A stretch of DNA of 64,000 nucleotides. It comes from Trissonchulus latispiculum (Eukaryota; Nematoda; Enoplea; Enoplida; Ironidae). This document shows, one piece after another, positions 37,221 through 48,124 of the stretch. The notes beneath the pieces were generated by a model. That model was not told where the DNA came from. It searched no databases and was given only the letters and a program-made list of their open reading frames with translations. Numbering within the stretch: position 1 is the first letter of the stretch; each line of letters begins with the position of its first letter. Location of the stretch: positions 1-64,000 of the forward strand of contig JASAND010020530.1 of assembly GCA_030248195.1 (NCBI GenBank). Direction: 5' to 3'. The position numbers were made by a program, and so were the translations under genes.

Positions 37221-38555
37221 TGTGAGGGAAAGTTGAAAGAATGACAATTTGGGAAGCTACGGAACTAAGGCTAATCTACAATTTTCATAGTTTGAGTCGA
37301 ATTTTGATGCTAGTTTGGGTTTGCGTATCTGTGTTTTGAGTTTGAATGTCTGGTCCTTCTTTGTCTTAAGTATCTGTTGTACTGGGATTCTGTTGAACAA
37401 ATTTTGGGGTTTTTGTGCGGTTATGTAACTTGTTTTGATCATTTGGTCTTTGTTCATTTTGGGGAAATTCTTAAGACTCTTACTTCTAAAAGAAAATGGT
37501 ATTTTAAATCAAATTCCTTAATACTAAACTGTTTAATTGAGGTGGTTAGGCAATTTAGAGTTTGTTGGGGTTAATCAGGATTATCGAGAATTTTGCTGGA
37601 ACCCCACGAGCCCTAAGGCAAACCCATTAGCGTCACGGGAGAGTGACGCATCTTTGTTCCCACACAACATTCGCCTCACATCAAGGAAACACAAAGGTTT
37701 TTCCGACTACAGTACGACACACTACACGTCACACACCTGGGAGAGTCGAGGGGCGGAGCTAAGTTTTTGACTGACAGGTCTTCCCCAGTGTTTGGACAGT
37801 CTTGGGGTTGAGCTCAAAAAAGTTGGTCGGTCGTTTGGACCGGTGTTTAGTCTATGGTATAGGCCGATAGTGCCTGAGTGTTATTAGTTGTTTGGCCCGC
37901 GGTGCCGAGAACCGCTGCAGCTGTTTCTCTCACGTGCCCTCGACTCGACCTGTGTACCCTCTTGTTAGCTCTTTTGGAGTTTTAACTGGATCATTTCCTT
38001 TTTGATCTGGATCATCAAGGTAACGAAGGTGATTGTAAACCTTATTCTGTTTGAGCAAGTAAGTTAAGACGATTTCTTTCGAAATTTTGGAAGGCAACAA
38101 AAATCATATGGGAAGAGTTCTGTTTGTACTTCGGGTAATGTGCTATATTAGTTTCACTGTCTGTAATGTTTATTTCCAAAATTCCCTCATGTTCTAGTTA
38201 ACAGTTATATCTGTAAAAGATTACAGCTGCTGTTTACCTTCTGTTTAACAATAATAGACTGTGTTCTGACCGTTGTGAATCTGTGTGAATTTACTGTTAG
38301 AATAGCTATTAAAGTGACCAAAATTTGTGATTGCCGTTTACATAGGATCTTAGAGAAAAAGCCAATCCACCAGTGTTCTAATCAACTACTGTTAGCCAAG
38401 TAGTACCTCAGAATAGGTGGAGGCAATCGATTACTGGTGTATTAAGTGTATTAAATTAAGTGTTTGGGAAATAAGGAAGTGAGATCTGTCCTTAAACCTG
38501 AATTAGTGCAAAACAGGACACATTTTCCTAAAGCCTAACCTACCTTCTTATTACA
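37221..38555 (+). repeat. 3' LTR, 1335 bp
   Basis: Direct repeat of 30239-31595 with TG and CA ends. Compared with the 5' LTR it lacks about 17 bp near 38025. It also has a local rewrite near 38440-38460 (gtattaagtgtattaaatta) that removes the AATAAA present in the 5' copy. Confidence 0.9.
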
Positions 38556-38679
38556 TATATATCATTTGAAAGTTCGAAATGACAACATTTTAGTGATATA
38601 GTCAAACCTTATGCACTTTCTAGTACATAAGGAGAACTGCTTTGAGTGACATAGAGTGACATACACAGACAAGACCATA

Positions 38680-38990
38680 AACAATTTTAAAATTGATTTC
38701 TGAAATTTGTGCAAATTCTCTTCCTAATAGAATAAGCTTGCAATATGCTCGAAGCACGAAGGCATAAATCTGGGGGGGTCTTCTTAGCGTGTAAACATAC
38801 AACGCTGACATTTTTCAGAAACAGGCGTTTTGCCAAAGTAAATGCTATTGCGTGGGCTAGCGAAGTCATACCGCAAAAATTTTAGAGCATTATGTTGGGT
38901 AGAACGTGACCTTTTAAGGGTATAAACATTATGTAGTTAGCTTAGGGTAATCTCTTACAAAGCCGGCAATAAAACACCTTTCCACGAAAA
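38680..38990. repeat. Dispersed repeat, related copy at 41920-42200
   Basis: Shared phrases in the same order: atatgctcgaagcac / gcatgctcgaaacatt, gggggtcttcttagcgtgta / gggggtcttttcagcgtata, cgctgacatttttcag / cgctgacaatttacaa, agaacgtgaccttt / agaacgtgatcttt. Moderately diverged, no coding capacity. Confidence 0.55.
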
Positions 38991-39673
38991 TTCTAGGAAT
39001 TTCACCATTCATCAAAATGCCTTACGAACCCAACCCGAACTCAATAGGCAGTTAGATAGAACTAATAAGATGTTACGTCAGTAAGAGAATATTCTACACA
39101 AGCTTAAATATAAATCTAAGGCGTCGTGCTTTGTTTTTTCAAATTTAAACAAGTTACGTTATTCACAGATTTTCAACAATTTTAAAATTAAGTTCACAGA
39201 ATTTTCGTTTCAAGCAAAACCCCAGAAAAACTCTTCCGAGTACATTATGCATCAAAGACGTGTTTGCAAAGTATCATCAATGTTTTGGCTGACCGCTAAA
39301 CGAAATTTTAAGTCATTTATTAAACCGCTTTCTGGTCCAAAATGATCAAACATCATCTGTGTGAGTTTGCGTTGATTAGCTGCTGATTATTTGGAAGCTG
39401 ACATTGAAAACTTCAAACATACTGCCAAAACTCTAACCGAGCCGTTAGTTCCAGCAGAATAAATTACACTCTTCATATTGCCATCCTCTCAAATTAAAAA
39501 AAATTAAACTGTTTTTTCGAAAACTTTTGAATTGAATAATAAGATGAGTAAAGCTTCCCTTTCCTGTTGAGCCGGGTTATTTTGCAGCAGTATAGTGGAT
39601 TTACCGTCCACTTTGAACTTAAACAGTGCACAGATTAAGCCGTTCTTTAGATTTACTCTTAGGTTTATTAAGA

Positions 39674-40004
39674 GCACATAATAGATAAGAGTGTGACAGC
39701 TGGCAGGTTCTCTGTTATCAGCTGCAGGTACATGCTATGTTTGCTAACGGCTGACCCCCCTCAAATGTGTATGCTCACTTCAAAGAAATTAGAACGCTAT
39801 CTTTGCGTGTTAAAGCTCGCAACAGACGCACATTGAACCAACTGAGTAGTTGTGCTTTCGAGCTTCAGCATGCAAGCGTAGATGGCAAATTTGTTTGGTG
39901 TGAACATACACATTTGAGGGGGGTCAGCCGTTAGCAAACATAGCATGTATCTGCAGCTGATAACAGAGAACCTGCCTGCTGTCACACTCTTATATATTAT
40001 TGGC
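39674..40004. mobile_element. Fold-back MITE, family A copy 2
   Basis: Arms of about 105 bp are nearly identical inverted copies. Left: aagagtgtgacagctggcag, gttctctgttatcagctgca, ctaacggctgacccccctca. Right: complements ending ctgctgtcacactctt. The ends (agcacataatagat / atatattattggc) match copy 1 at 13812-14232 in design. Confidence 0.8.
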
Positions 40005-40049
40005 TTGCCGCTACTTCCGAAGGAAAAGGGCAAACCATTATTCTCGTCG

Positions 40050-40096
40050 TGTTATAATAATAATTATAATTATAATTATAATTATAATTATTATTA

Positions 40097-40176
<80 letters not shown>

Positions 40177-40180
40177 GGGT
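40050..40180. repeat. (ATT)n microsatellite with (AATT) stretch
   Basis: aattataattataa passes into a long attatt run. It produces spurious poly-Ile and poly-Tyr ORFs. Confidence 0.9.
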
Positions 40181-41920
40181 TGCCGCTTTTCCCCCTAGAG
40201 TTGACCGATTGGGCTGAAATTTCCAGTGGACGCTTGGGGTGTGGTGGTGAAGTGTTGACTGAAGCGCGGGCTGTCCGATAATTCCAGGATTCCGGGAATG
40301 ACGAATCCCGGAATTTTTTATAATGGTAAGAGACCAAGGGAAACGTAAAAATTTTTTGTCTCAGATTTCGCTTAAAAGTTGGGCAAGGGTAAGTCGAAAG
40401 CGCTGATTTCGAAACTGAAATCGAAATTTCATTTGTGTTTACTTTTGCAAAATTTCCTGCCATAAAATTTTATTTTTGTGTCAAGGTTGCTATACGTGCT
40501 GGCTTGAAACCGTGGAATGCGGTTGCCAGAAAAGGATGAGCTATATGTCAGTTTCCGGGGAGGGATACCTTCTTTCCGCCTTGAATTGAACTAATTCGTT
40601 ATTTGACATGACAAATTTGTCGAGCCATCCCTTCTTTCAAAATCTTGGGACCGCCTCTGTATATCTGAAAGTCTAGTGAAATTCTAATAGTTGCTCGACT
40701 GTGCTCAAGTTCAGGTGGGCAAGTTAGGTATTCTCTAAAATTAGCTTTCAATTATATTGCACTTTTATTGGAAAAATAGACCGAAAATAAATCTTTTCAT
40801 CTTTTATACAGCTTTTCGTTAGGGGCTCCCGCTTCCTTTCTAATTAATTTGTCTTGATCTTGGTGTTGTGCGTATGGTGATGTTTTGTTCTTTTAGTTCT
40901 TTTCTCAGGATTTCCCTGCTGTATTTGTTTTAGTCTTGTGTAGACTGATTTTGCCAAACCATATTGCCAAAAACACCAACCAAATCAAGTCGCACAGCTA
41001 CCGTCCTCTAGCAATACAGCAAAAATAGCATAAGTATGTCGCAATCAAACTTTGAGTTTTTGCTTTAAAGATTCAACCTGATTTTTCGAAAAATTTTGTT
41101 CCTCTTATTTCTTGGCGGCGGGGTACTGTGTCTAATTGTGGGGAGCCGCCAAGGAAGACCAAATGAATATTGAAGGGACCCACCCGCACGGCAGCACTGT
41201 TTAAGCTGCGGAAAGCTCCAGCATGACTGAAGATAAAAAACCGAAACGGGAAGGATCACCCGTACCCGATGGAAACAATTTCGCGCCAGACGGGCACGGG
41301 TGCCAGAAAACATCTTTGGGATCTGTATTTGATGGGGTCCATTACTCCCCAAATTTTGTCATTTACTTGAAGACGCCGTTAGACTACTCTAACGGCGCGG
41401 TTAAAATTACTCGATTCGACGCTGCTTCACGTTTTAAAAAGTTATCCCAACTTGGTTAGTAATGCTAGTTAAATTTTGTTGATGGGGCTAAATATGACAC
41501 AATTTATTAAAGTTACATAAAAACAAAACGTAAAAATCTTCGAAGCGGCATATAAGCGGAACTACGCAGACCTGTTGACCTGAAGAGGGTGATAAACGGC
41601 TGGCGACCGGCCGGCAGGTCAGGAATATGTGACAGTTTATGTGGGCTATCACAGAAAGTAGCTTCCTTCGGTCTGGAAGCTGGATAGCTGGGGGAAAAGG
41701 CAGCAGCCGGTCCGATCACAAATAAAGGTAACACTATTGGGGAGGGGGAGATTTTAGTGTTGAGTTTTGTTTGTTCATAAAATTGAAGAAATTAAATTTG
41801 CTATCAAGGAGAGCAGGGAGGGCTATTCCTTATTCGGTTTTTAGTGCCTTTTTCATTATATCAAATTAGCCACGTATTTAGAATAGGTAGGATAATTCTA
41901 TTAAGTTTATAGCATGCTCG
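40181..41920. other. Region with no supported gene, some locally GC-richer ORFs
   Basis: A 78-codon ORF (41223-41459, +, MTEDKKPKREGSPVPDG) and a 73-codon minus ORF (41513-41734) sit in GC-richer patches. The minus ORF is followed on its own strand by an AATAAA-like site near 41505. Neither has a recognisable domain. They may be parts of an unidentified repeat. Confidence 0.25.
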
Positions 41921-42200
41921 AAACATTAAGGTCAAACGCTCGCGGGGGTCTTTTCAGCGTATAAACAAAAGACCGCTGACAATTTACAAACACAAGCCTT
42001 TTCGATAAACTAAATGACATGCCGGTCGGTCGGTGATATGAAAGTCGTACAGCAGTAGATTTTATATCACTTTGTTGCGGAGAACGTGATCTTTAACGAT
42101 GTAAAAATCACATCGTATGGTCAAGCCAATCTTTTGCTAATCTGGCAACAACGTTAAAGGTACTTTGAAGAACCCATGAATTCCCTAGTATTTACGTGTA
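41920..42200. repeat. Dispersed repeat, related copy at 38680-38990
   Basis: See the shared phrases given for 38680-38990. This copy is in the same orientation. Confidence 0.55.
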
Positions 42201-42444
42201 AAGGCAATTCTATTGTCAAGTTGTTTGCCTTAATGGAACTATATAATATTTAGATCGTTAAAATGTGTGAAATATTCCTTGAAGGTCGTGTACTTTCGTA
42301 CAAAGTCAAGATAAACGGTGAAGCAAAATTTACATTAGCTAACCAAGTGGCTTTCCAAAATGGAGTTAGTTGTTTGAAAAAGAGCAGGTTAGTGTTGGTT
42401 CTGTCGTTGTGGGACTAGGTTGGGTCCCTCTCTTTAATTATTGT

Positions 42445-43830
42445 TATTTGGCAGCTGTAATTCTCTAGGCTTGATGACCATAGTCGGGGCCCCCAGATTG
42501 AATCTAAGTTTTAATGACTTTATTGCGTATCCTGCTGTGCAATTTCCAATTCGAAGTCTAATAGAAAGGTCAAATAATGGTCAACTCTAATACACAGTTC
42601 TAATTGTAAAGGTATTTGTTGCCTCAGTAAAAGAGTGAATTTAAACTAAAAGAAGAGTTGCTAAGTTCGTGAGTGTGCGCATGTCGAACCTCGTCCCTAA
42701 CTCGCTTACTCCCTAAACAACTACAGCAGGCGCCGGCAGTCCAAATTCGGTACCGTGAGTTTACTAGTTTTTGAACACAAAATATAGTTGACAAAAATAC
42801 AGGAAGATAATTTTACATTTCACAGAAAATAAACATTTCCAGTAGCATACACGTGCAAACAATTATTACCTTAAACCCTAAAAGTTGAAAGGAGATACCC
42901 CAAAGTTTAGAGGGATTAAGATCCCCCGACCAAAATACCTGATAAAATAAATCCCCCGTTGAGCACGAAAAGGCAGGCGAGAACACGACTACTCCGTGTG
43001 AGAGATTCAACAAAACTAACTTTGCGCTGATTTTCAATGGCGGACACAGTTTAGCTAAGGAACCGAGGTTCCTACACAGAAGTACAATTTTTCATTTATC
43101 GTTCATAAAGATAACACTGCGTTTTGGATAATTTTAAATGGAAATCAAAGAGAATATCAGAAAATAGTTCACATAATGCAAGTAAAAATAAAGGGGCCCA
43201 GCAGTGAATGCATAAAAACAAATTGTAATCAAGTAAATGCAACTGACTTTTCATTTAAAATGAAACAGCTGGGAAAACTTGAACGTATTAATTAATGCAG
43301 ATTAATTAATTTTATTTCCTTGAAATTCTATTTAACGGTGTGACAAAATCACTTGTTGCGCGCAATTAATAAAATAAGTTATAAAAAGATGAAAAAATTT
43401 GACTTGACTCTTTGATCAGTGACTTTGGCACGCTACAGGAGATAGTTTTATAAAAATTAAGAGATAAAGAAATCATTTTTAATTAACATTAATTGGTGTT
43501 TTAAAGCTTAGTTTTAAGCATTTCATTTTGAATGAAATTTCAGTTGTATTTGCATCATTACAACTTGTTTTCCTTATACATTCACTGCTGGGGCCCCCTC
43601 TATTTGGAATGTGTATTGAAACCGTGTATGAAAGTTGACCATCTTCGACCTTTCTATTAGACTTCAAATTGGAAACGTCACAGCAGGGTACGCAGTAAAA
43701 TCATTACGGCTTAGACTTAATCTGGGGTCCCCAGCTATGGTCATCAAGCCATTCTCTATTTTGTGTTTTATGTTTGATTATAATCGTCAAATTGAACCTT
43801 TCATGATAATTTTGTGAGATCTAGAGAATG
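42445..43830. mobile_element. Inverted-repeat element with unequal arms
   Basis: 42465-42590 (ggcttgatgaccatagtcgg, cttcaattcgaagtc-type sequence, tctaatagaaaggtc) is inverted at 43630-43750 (gacctttctattagacttca, ggtccccagctatggtcatc). A second pair, 43190-43300 (ggggcccagcagtgaatgca) and 43480-43600 (tacattcactgctggggccc), is inverted just inside it. The left arm carries about 600 bp (42590-43185) between the two blocks, against about 35 bp on the right. One arm therefore gained an insertion or the other lost sequence. No coding capacity. Confidence 0.65.
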
Positions 43831-44062
43831 TATATCGGAATTTTGTAAACTGGAGTAAAGTACGTGTTTTCTAACATTTAGTAATGGTAGTTTGTCAGAT
43901 AGGCGCGAGGACGAAATTATTAGGCATACACGAGTGAATCCGCATAGATGTCAGTACTCGTTTATTTCATAATTTACACAGATACATCGGCAAAACAAAT
44001 TTTTACAAAATATCAACTAAACAACTTGAAGATCTGCAACTTATTGCTGTAGGACTGTCCTT

Positions 44063-45930
44063 GCCTAAGGGACTTTTGGCGAATGGGTTAAACTAGTTAA
44101 ATTTAAATTTAACTCTACCCTTTTCATGAATGGGTTAAATTTAACTCTTTCAACTCGCTCACGAGATTTTACATTCAATTTTAACCCGCGTCTCAGCACG
44201 GGGGTTAAACGAGTTAAAATCTTCTATCCTTTACATTGTTATAGCCTCATTTTGCGCGCGTAATAAAGCTTTAAAAATGACAAGATAATCGAGCAAATGA
44301 AAGTGCAACACATAATTTCATTGGATGGTTCATAATGCTTCAAAATTACTTAAGCCTTTGGCAACATTCTGCTGAATTATTTACGCTAAAGTAACGAAAT
44401 AGGCTACTTAATAAAATAAAAGTAGACCGAATAAAATGTTTTAAGCATGCTCCATTTTTAGAAATAATAATCAAATAAAATTAATTAAAGTAAAATAATT
44501 AATTATCATTATAAATCGGTTCTAAATTATTTTTTGTAAGTTATTTAATACCACCTATAAATGCAAATTTGAAGTATGTATGAGAGCTGACAACATGAAA
44601 AGTCGAATCAACGGGTCATTACAACTAACCGAATGCTCAGTTTTTTCTCAAAAGGTGGATTAATTAAAGCTTTAATTTTGCCATGAAAATTACTGTAAAC
44701 TTTGAAAAATTTGAATTTTTGACTTTTTGAAAGGACATCTAGACAAATGTTGCGCGAAAGCTGCAACTGGTATGTTCATCAGAATTACAGTACAGGATCA
44801 ATTGTTAACCCAACTGTGATTCTAAGGGCAACCATTTCAATTCAAATTTGAAATATCTACTGAATTTTAATAAGCCAACATTTTTCTATTTAATTTTGCT
44901 GCATCTATCTGCTTTAGTATTAAAGTTTAGTTGAAATTGACCAAAATTGTTCAAGTTTTTAGGAAAACCAAGAGAATCCGATTTTGCTGAAAATATGACA
45001 AAGGTTTCTTGGGCTCTGTCGTGGTCTCAGCAAACGAACATTGTTTTTCGGCTCAACTATTCATTAGCACTTTATTGTAGGCTAAATTGCAATCTGGCAA
45101 AAGAAACAACGAAAACCTAAACCGAAACACTGTCTTTAGATTACTTTTCTGCGAACTCTGAAAATAAACAACTTTTCATGAAAATCGTAAAAATCTTTGG
45201 TTGGCTCCCCTTCAATTGCAGTTTTACTCATGTCGTTAGCCCCTTAAAAGTTTAAACTTTGCAATTTTGCTGCAGATTGGTCTATAATTTGTTGAAATGG
45301 AATGGATCCATGCTAAATTTCAGCAAAATCGGTTAAAAACTGCAGGTTACACAGGGATTCGCTCGGATCGCCCTAGTACAGGATGACGCTAAATTGACGA
45401 TGTACTAAATGTCTATTAATAAATGAATAAATACCTTCTTTTGCTGTCGTCGAATTCTACACGTTTCTTTTTACGCCTTGTTTTTATTATGCTCTTTTTA
45501 GGTTCCGGCTGCAAGTAGTTTGTGCTAAGTTTATCGTGCTTATGCGAATACATGGAAAAGTTAAGCACATGGTTTTTTGGAGTGTTGTAACAAGACAGTG
45601 GCTTAAGGCTTAGCAACAAAAAGTTCAAATTAGACGACATCAAAACAAGCCACTTACACGATTCTTGCACGAATAAAATCGTGTAAATGAATCGTGTACA
45701 CGATAGATTTTTAGCAGAATTTTGACTCTTTTCACGTTTGCAGAGAGTTAATTTTAACTCTGCCAGTTTTAACTCTTTTAACTCTATGATTTTTAACCCT
45801 GCAGAGTTAAAAGAGCTAAAAGCAGGCAGAGTTAAATTTAACTCTGTGCATTCATGAAAAGGGTTAAAAGAGTTAATTTTAACTCGACTCTACTCTACTC
45901 TACCCATGCGCGAAAAGGCACTAAGTTACA
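44063..45930. mobile_element. GAGTTAAA-family TIR element, 1.9 kb
   Basis: The left end ctaagggacttttggcgaat and then gggttaaa is an imperfect inverse of the right end acccatgcgcgaaaaggcac and then taag. Both subterminal zones (44085-44220 and 45735-45905) are full of agagttaaa / tttaactc motifs. The interior lacks a transposase. It is related to the 170-bp MITE at 3775-3950. Confidence 0.6.
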
Positions 45931-46487
45931 GCGTTTAATTTTATGAATACTACTGTCTTTGAGAACTATCATTGTTTACACTCTGAGAAGCACACCCTCA
46001 ATGTCAATGAAAAGCACGCCTTTATGTTTCCTGCATATTGCAAGTTTAAGAAGGCTTAAACTTAGGAAGGGCTGTCTTACTGCTGTAAACTCTTCATTAA
46101 GCTGAAGTTAACTGACAAATATACTCCGCTGTGGCAAATATATATTTTCAGCTTCATGCTGTTTTCAGACTCTTCTTAAGTAACATTTATTCGAAGTATT
46201 CAGCGAAAAAATATCCACAGCTTGAACTTCTGCACATTGGCTTAATTTGAAGTTTTCAGTGTTGTCTTTGGATTCAAGTAGTCTTATAATAAACAACTTT
46301 CCAAATGTGTACCTCAATATATGATATGCATTTGTCAATTAATTGGAAAGCATTGAATGATTCTTTTCAATATCAAGTTCAAACCTTATCATCGTGAAGA
46401 CATTGACCAGTCATTTAGCTGCAAATGGAATCAGCTAAATCTTAAGTGAGCAAGCTATTGAATACAATAATCGTCGTCTGCACATAC
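45931..46487. other. Region with no supported gene
   Basis: AT-rich, no recognised repeat or coding signal. Confidence 0.3.
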
Positions 46488-48080
46488 CAAAGTACATCAT
46501 AGGTGTGACCATCGCCCGAAACTGAGCCACCCGCAGCAGCGGCGAACTCACAACTGAATACACTGTAAATGATAACTCACAATGTTCTCTCTAGGTTGAC
46601 AGGTATTAACAATAAAAGTTCCAAGCTGGTCGTTTTCTTTATTATTGTTTTCTCATGGTGATACGTAATGCATACAAATAACGTTGTAGCAAAAACAATG
46701 CTTTACCTTTTAATCTTAATTATATCCTGTTCCATTTTTCGGAAGGACAGCAAGTGCGTCAGTGCTACAACATATTCGGTACACAAATCAAGAAAGCATC
46801 AATTTACCAACATGACTGAATTTCTCAAGGTTTTCGTTCTGTGTTGTAGTTTCATTAGTCGAAGTTGATATCTTTGGCTACGGGATATTCTGTCAGCCAA
46901 CTTTGGGGACTTAATTATATTTGCCAAGACTTTGCCTGACTGCTAAAATCTGCTTGAAAGCTTTGTAGAATTCTGCTACGTTTGAACTCTGTGGAAATTT
47001 CTATATTTGTGTACTAAAATGTTTTATTGACTCAAATCTAACTCTGGTTTGGACAATTGCTGCAGACTGGTCACCTGCTGCCCGTCAATACACTTCATTT
47101 TTTTAGAAGTAATTTTATTTCCCTTGTTACATTAACTCTGCCTTTACTCTTTCTTTACCCCTTGGCTATGCCGGCTAATTATGCTATGGTCAGACTTATA
47201 CCTTGACATATGGAAAGACAAGCAGACGTTTGACACACGTTAATATGTTTTGAAGAACGGCGTAAGTTCTTCGCATAAATTGAATTAATAAATTAACAAG
47301 AGAGGAAAACCTTGATGACACAACAAATGGAGACACTGTTACACCTTTCCTACACATCCATCGTTCACCAGACCGGATTTCCTACCTTGGCATGGTCCTA
47401 TGATTAGAGCATATAAAAGTAGAAAAGTATTTTTATTCAAGGCCGCTAAAACGTGCCATCACTCTCCTTCGCTTATCATAAGGTGTAATCATCAATGCAT
47501 TGCTTGAAATGAAACTCATACTATTTTAACCAGCTGTTTTTGACGATCACTGCATATTAATCAGAACGGTGTCCGTTCAAAACGTCTAAAGTCAAAACGG
47601 CTAACGTTCATAACGTCTACCGACAAAACGTCTAACGACGAAACGTCTACTGACAAAACGTCTAACTTTTCTAAAATTGTGTCACACATTCAGTGTCACA
47701 ATCAGAACATAACTACATAGTAATGCAATAAAATTAGAGCGGCCTTGGATTCGATGAAGGAATTTTGAGAAAACACTTGAATACCTACATCTGGGATTTG
47801 ATGGGCAAATTGATTGGGAATGCCTCTTCCTTTCTGTGGGTTAACCTCTCTGTTTACCCTCCAAAACTTTGTGACAAACCCTGTATAAAACAGTTCAAAG
47901 GTTTGCATTGGTTTTTTGTAAATCTAATAATATGTTGTAAAACTTATCGTGGTAGTAATGGTGTCATCCAAAATGCTAATATGCTCACCATATGCCTCGT
48001 ATCTGTCTGCGTTTTTGAACACAGGGGCTGCGACAGAATTCTCAGCGAATGGACACCTAGCACAGGTTTTGAATCTTGTC
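46488..48080 (-). CDS. Possible minus-strand gene, two phase-compatible exons, unrecognised
   Basis: Exon 47989-48080 has an acceptor ending gcttggccag and a donor TATG|gtgagc. It encodes TRFKTCARCPFAENSV followed by APVFKNADRYEAY. Exon 46488-46562 has an acceptor ending atcatttacag and a donor TTTG|gtatgt. It encodes YSVVSSPLLRVAQFRAMV followed by TPMMYF. The upstream exon leaves one base and the downstream one supplies two, so the frame joins cleanly. Both are GC-richer than the flanks. Start and stop exons were not found and no family is recognised. A chance pairing of open frames is possible. Confidence 0.3.
47565..47675. repeat. Tandem AAAACGTCTAnCGAC-type repeat
   Basis: About seven copies of an ~18-bp motif (ttcaaaacgtctaaagtc, cgacaaaacgtctaacgac, ctgacaaaacgtctaac). 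Arrays of this form often lie at the ends of DNA transposons, but I did not find an inverted partner nearby. Confidence 0.6.
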
Positions 48081-48124
48081 CTGGCCAAGCAATGACTTTG
48101 GTCTGCCAAGCTATGACTTAGCAA

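Larger units (their letters stand above)
30239..38555 (+). mobile_element. Complete-length LTR retrotransposon, gag only, no visible pol
   Basis: Two direct LTRs bound a 5.6-kb interior. The element runs 5' LTR, primer-site region, gag with defects, two short open frames, a tandem-repeat block, about 2.6 kb without coding, then a purine-rich tract and the 3' LTR. The LTRs begin TG and end CA. A possible 4-bp target duplication, TATA, flanks it (30235-30238 and 38556-38559), weak because the sequence is low complexity. No reverse transcriptase, integrase or protease frame is visible on either strand, so it would need enzymes supplied by a relative. The gag style suggests the Ty3/gypsy group, which is inference. 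Confidence 0.85.

Noticed and set aside
41223..41459. 78-codon ORF beginning MTEDKKPKREGS
   Set aside because: Starts with ATG and is less AT-rich, but shows no domain, splice signal or polyadenylation context that would make it a gene call.
46668..46868. 66-codon ORF with a signal-peptide-like N-terminus
   Set aside because: Length is within chance expectation, and no promoter, splice or conservation evidence is available.
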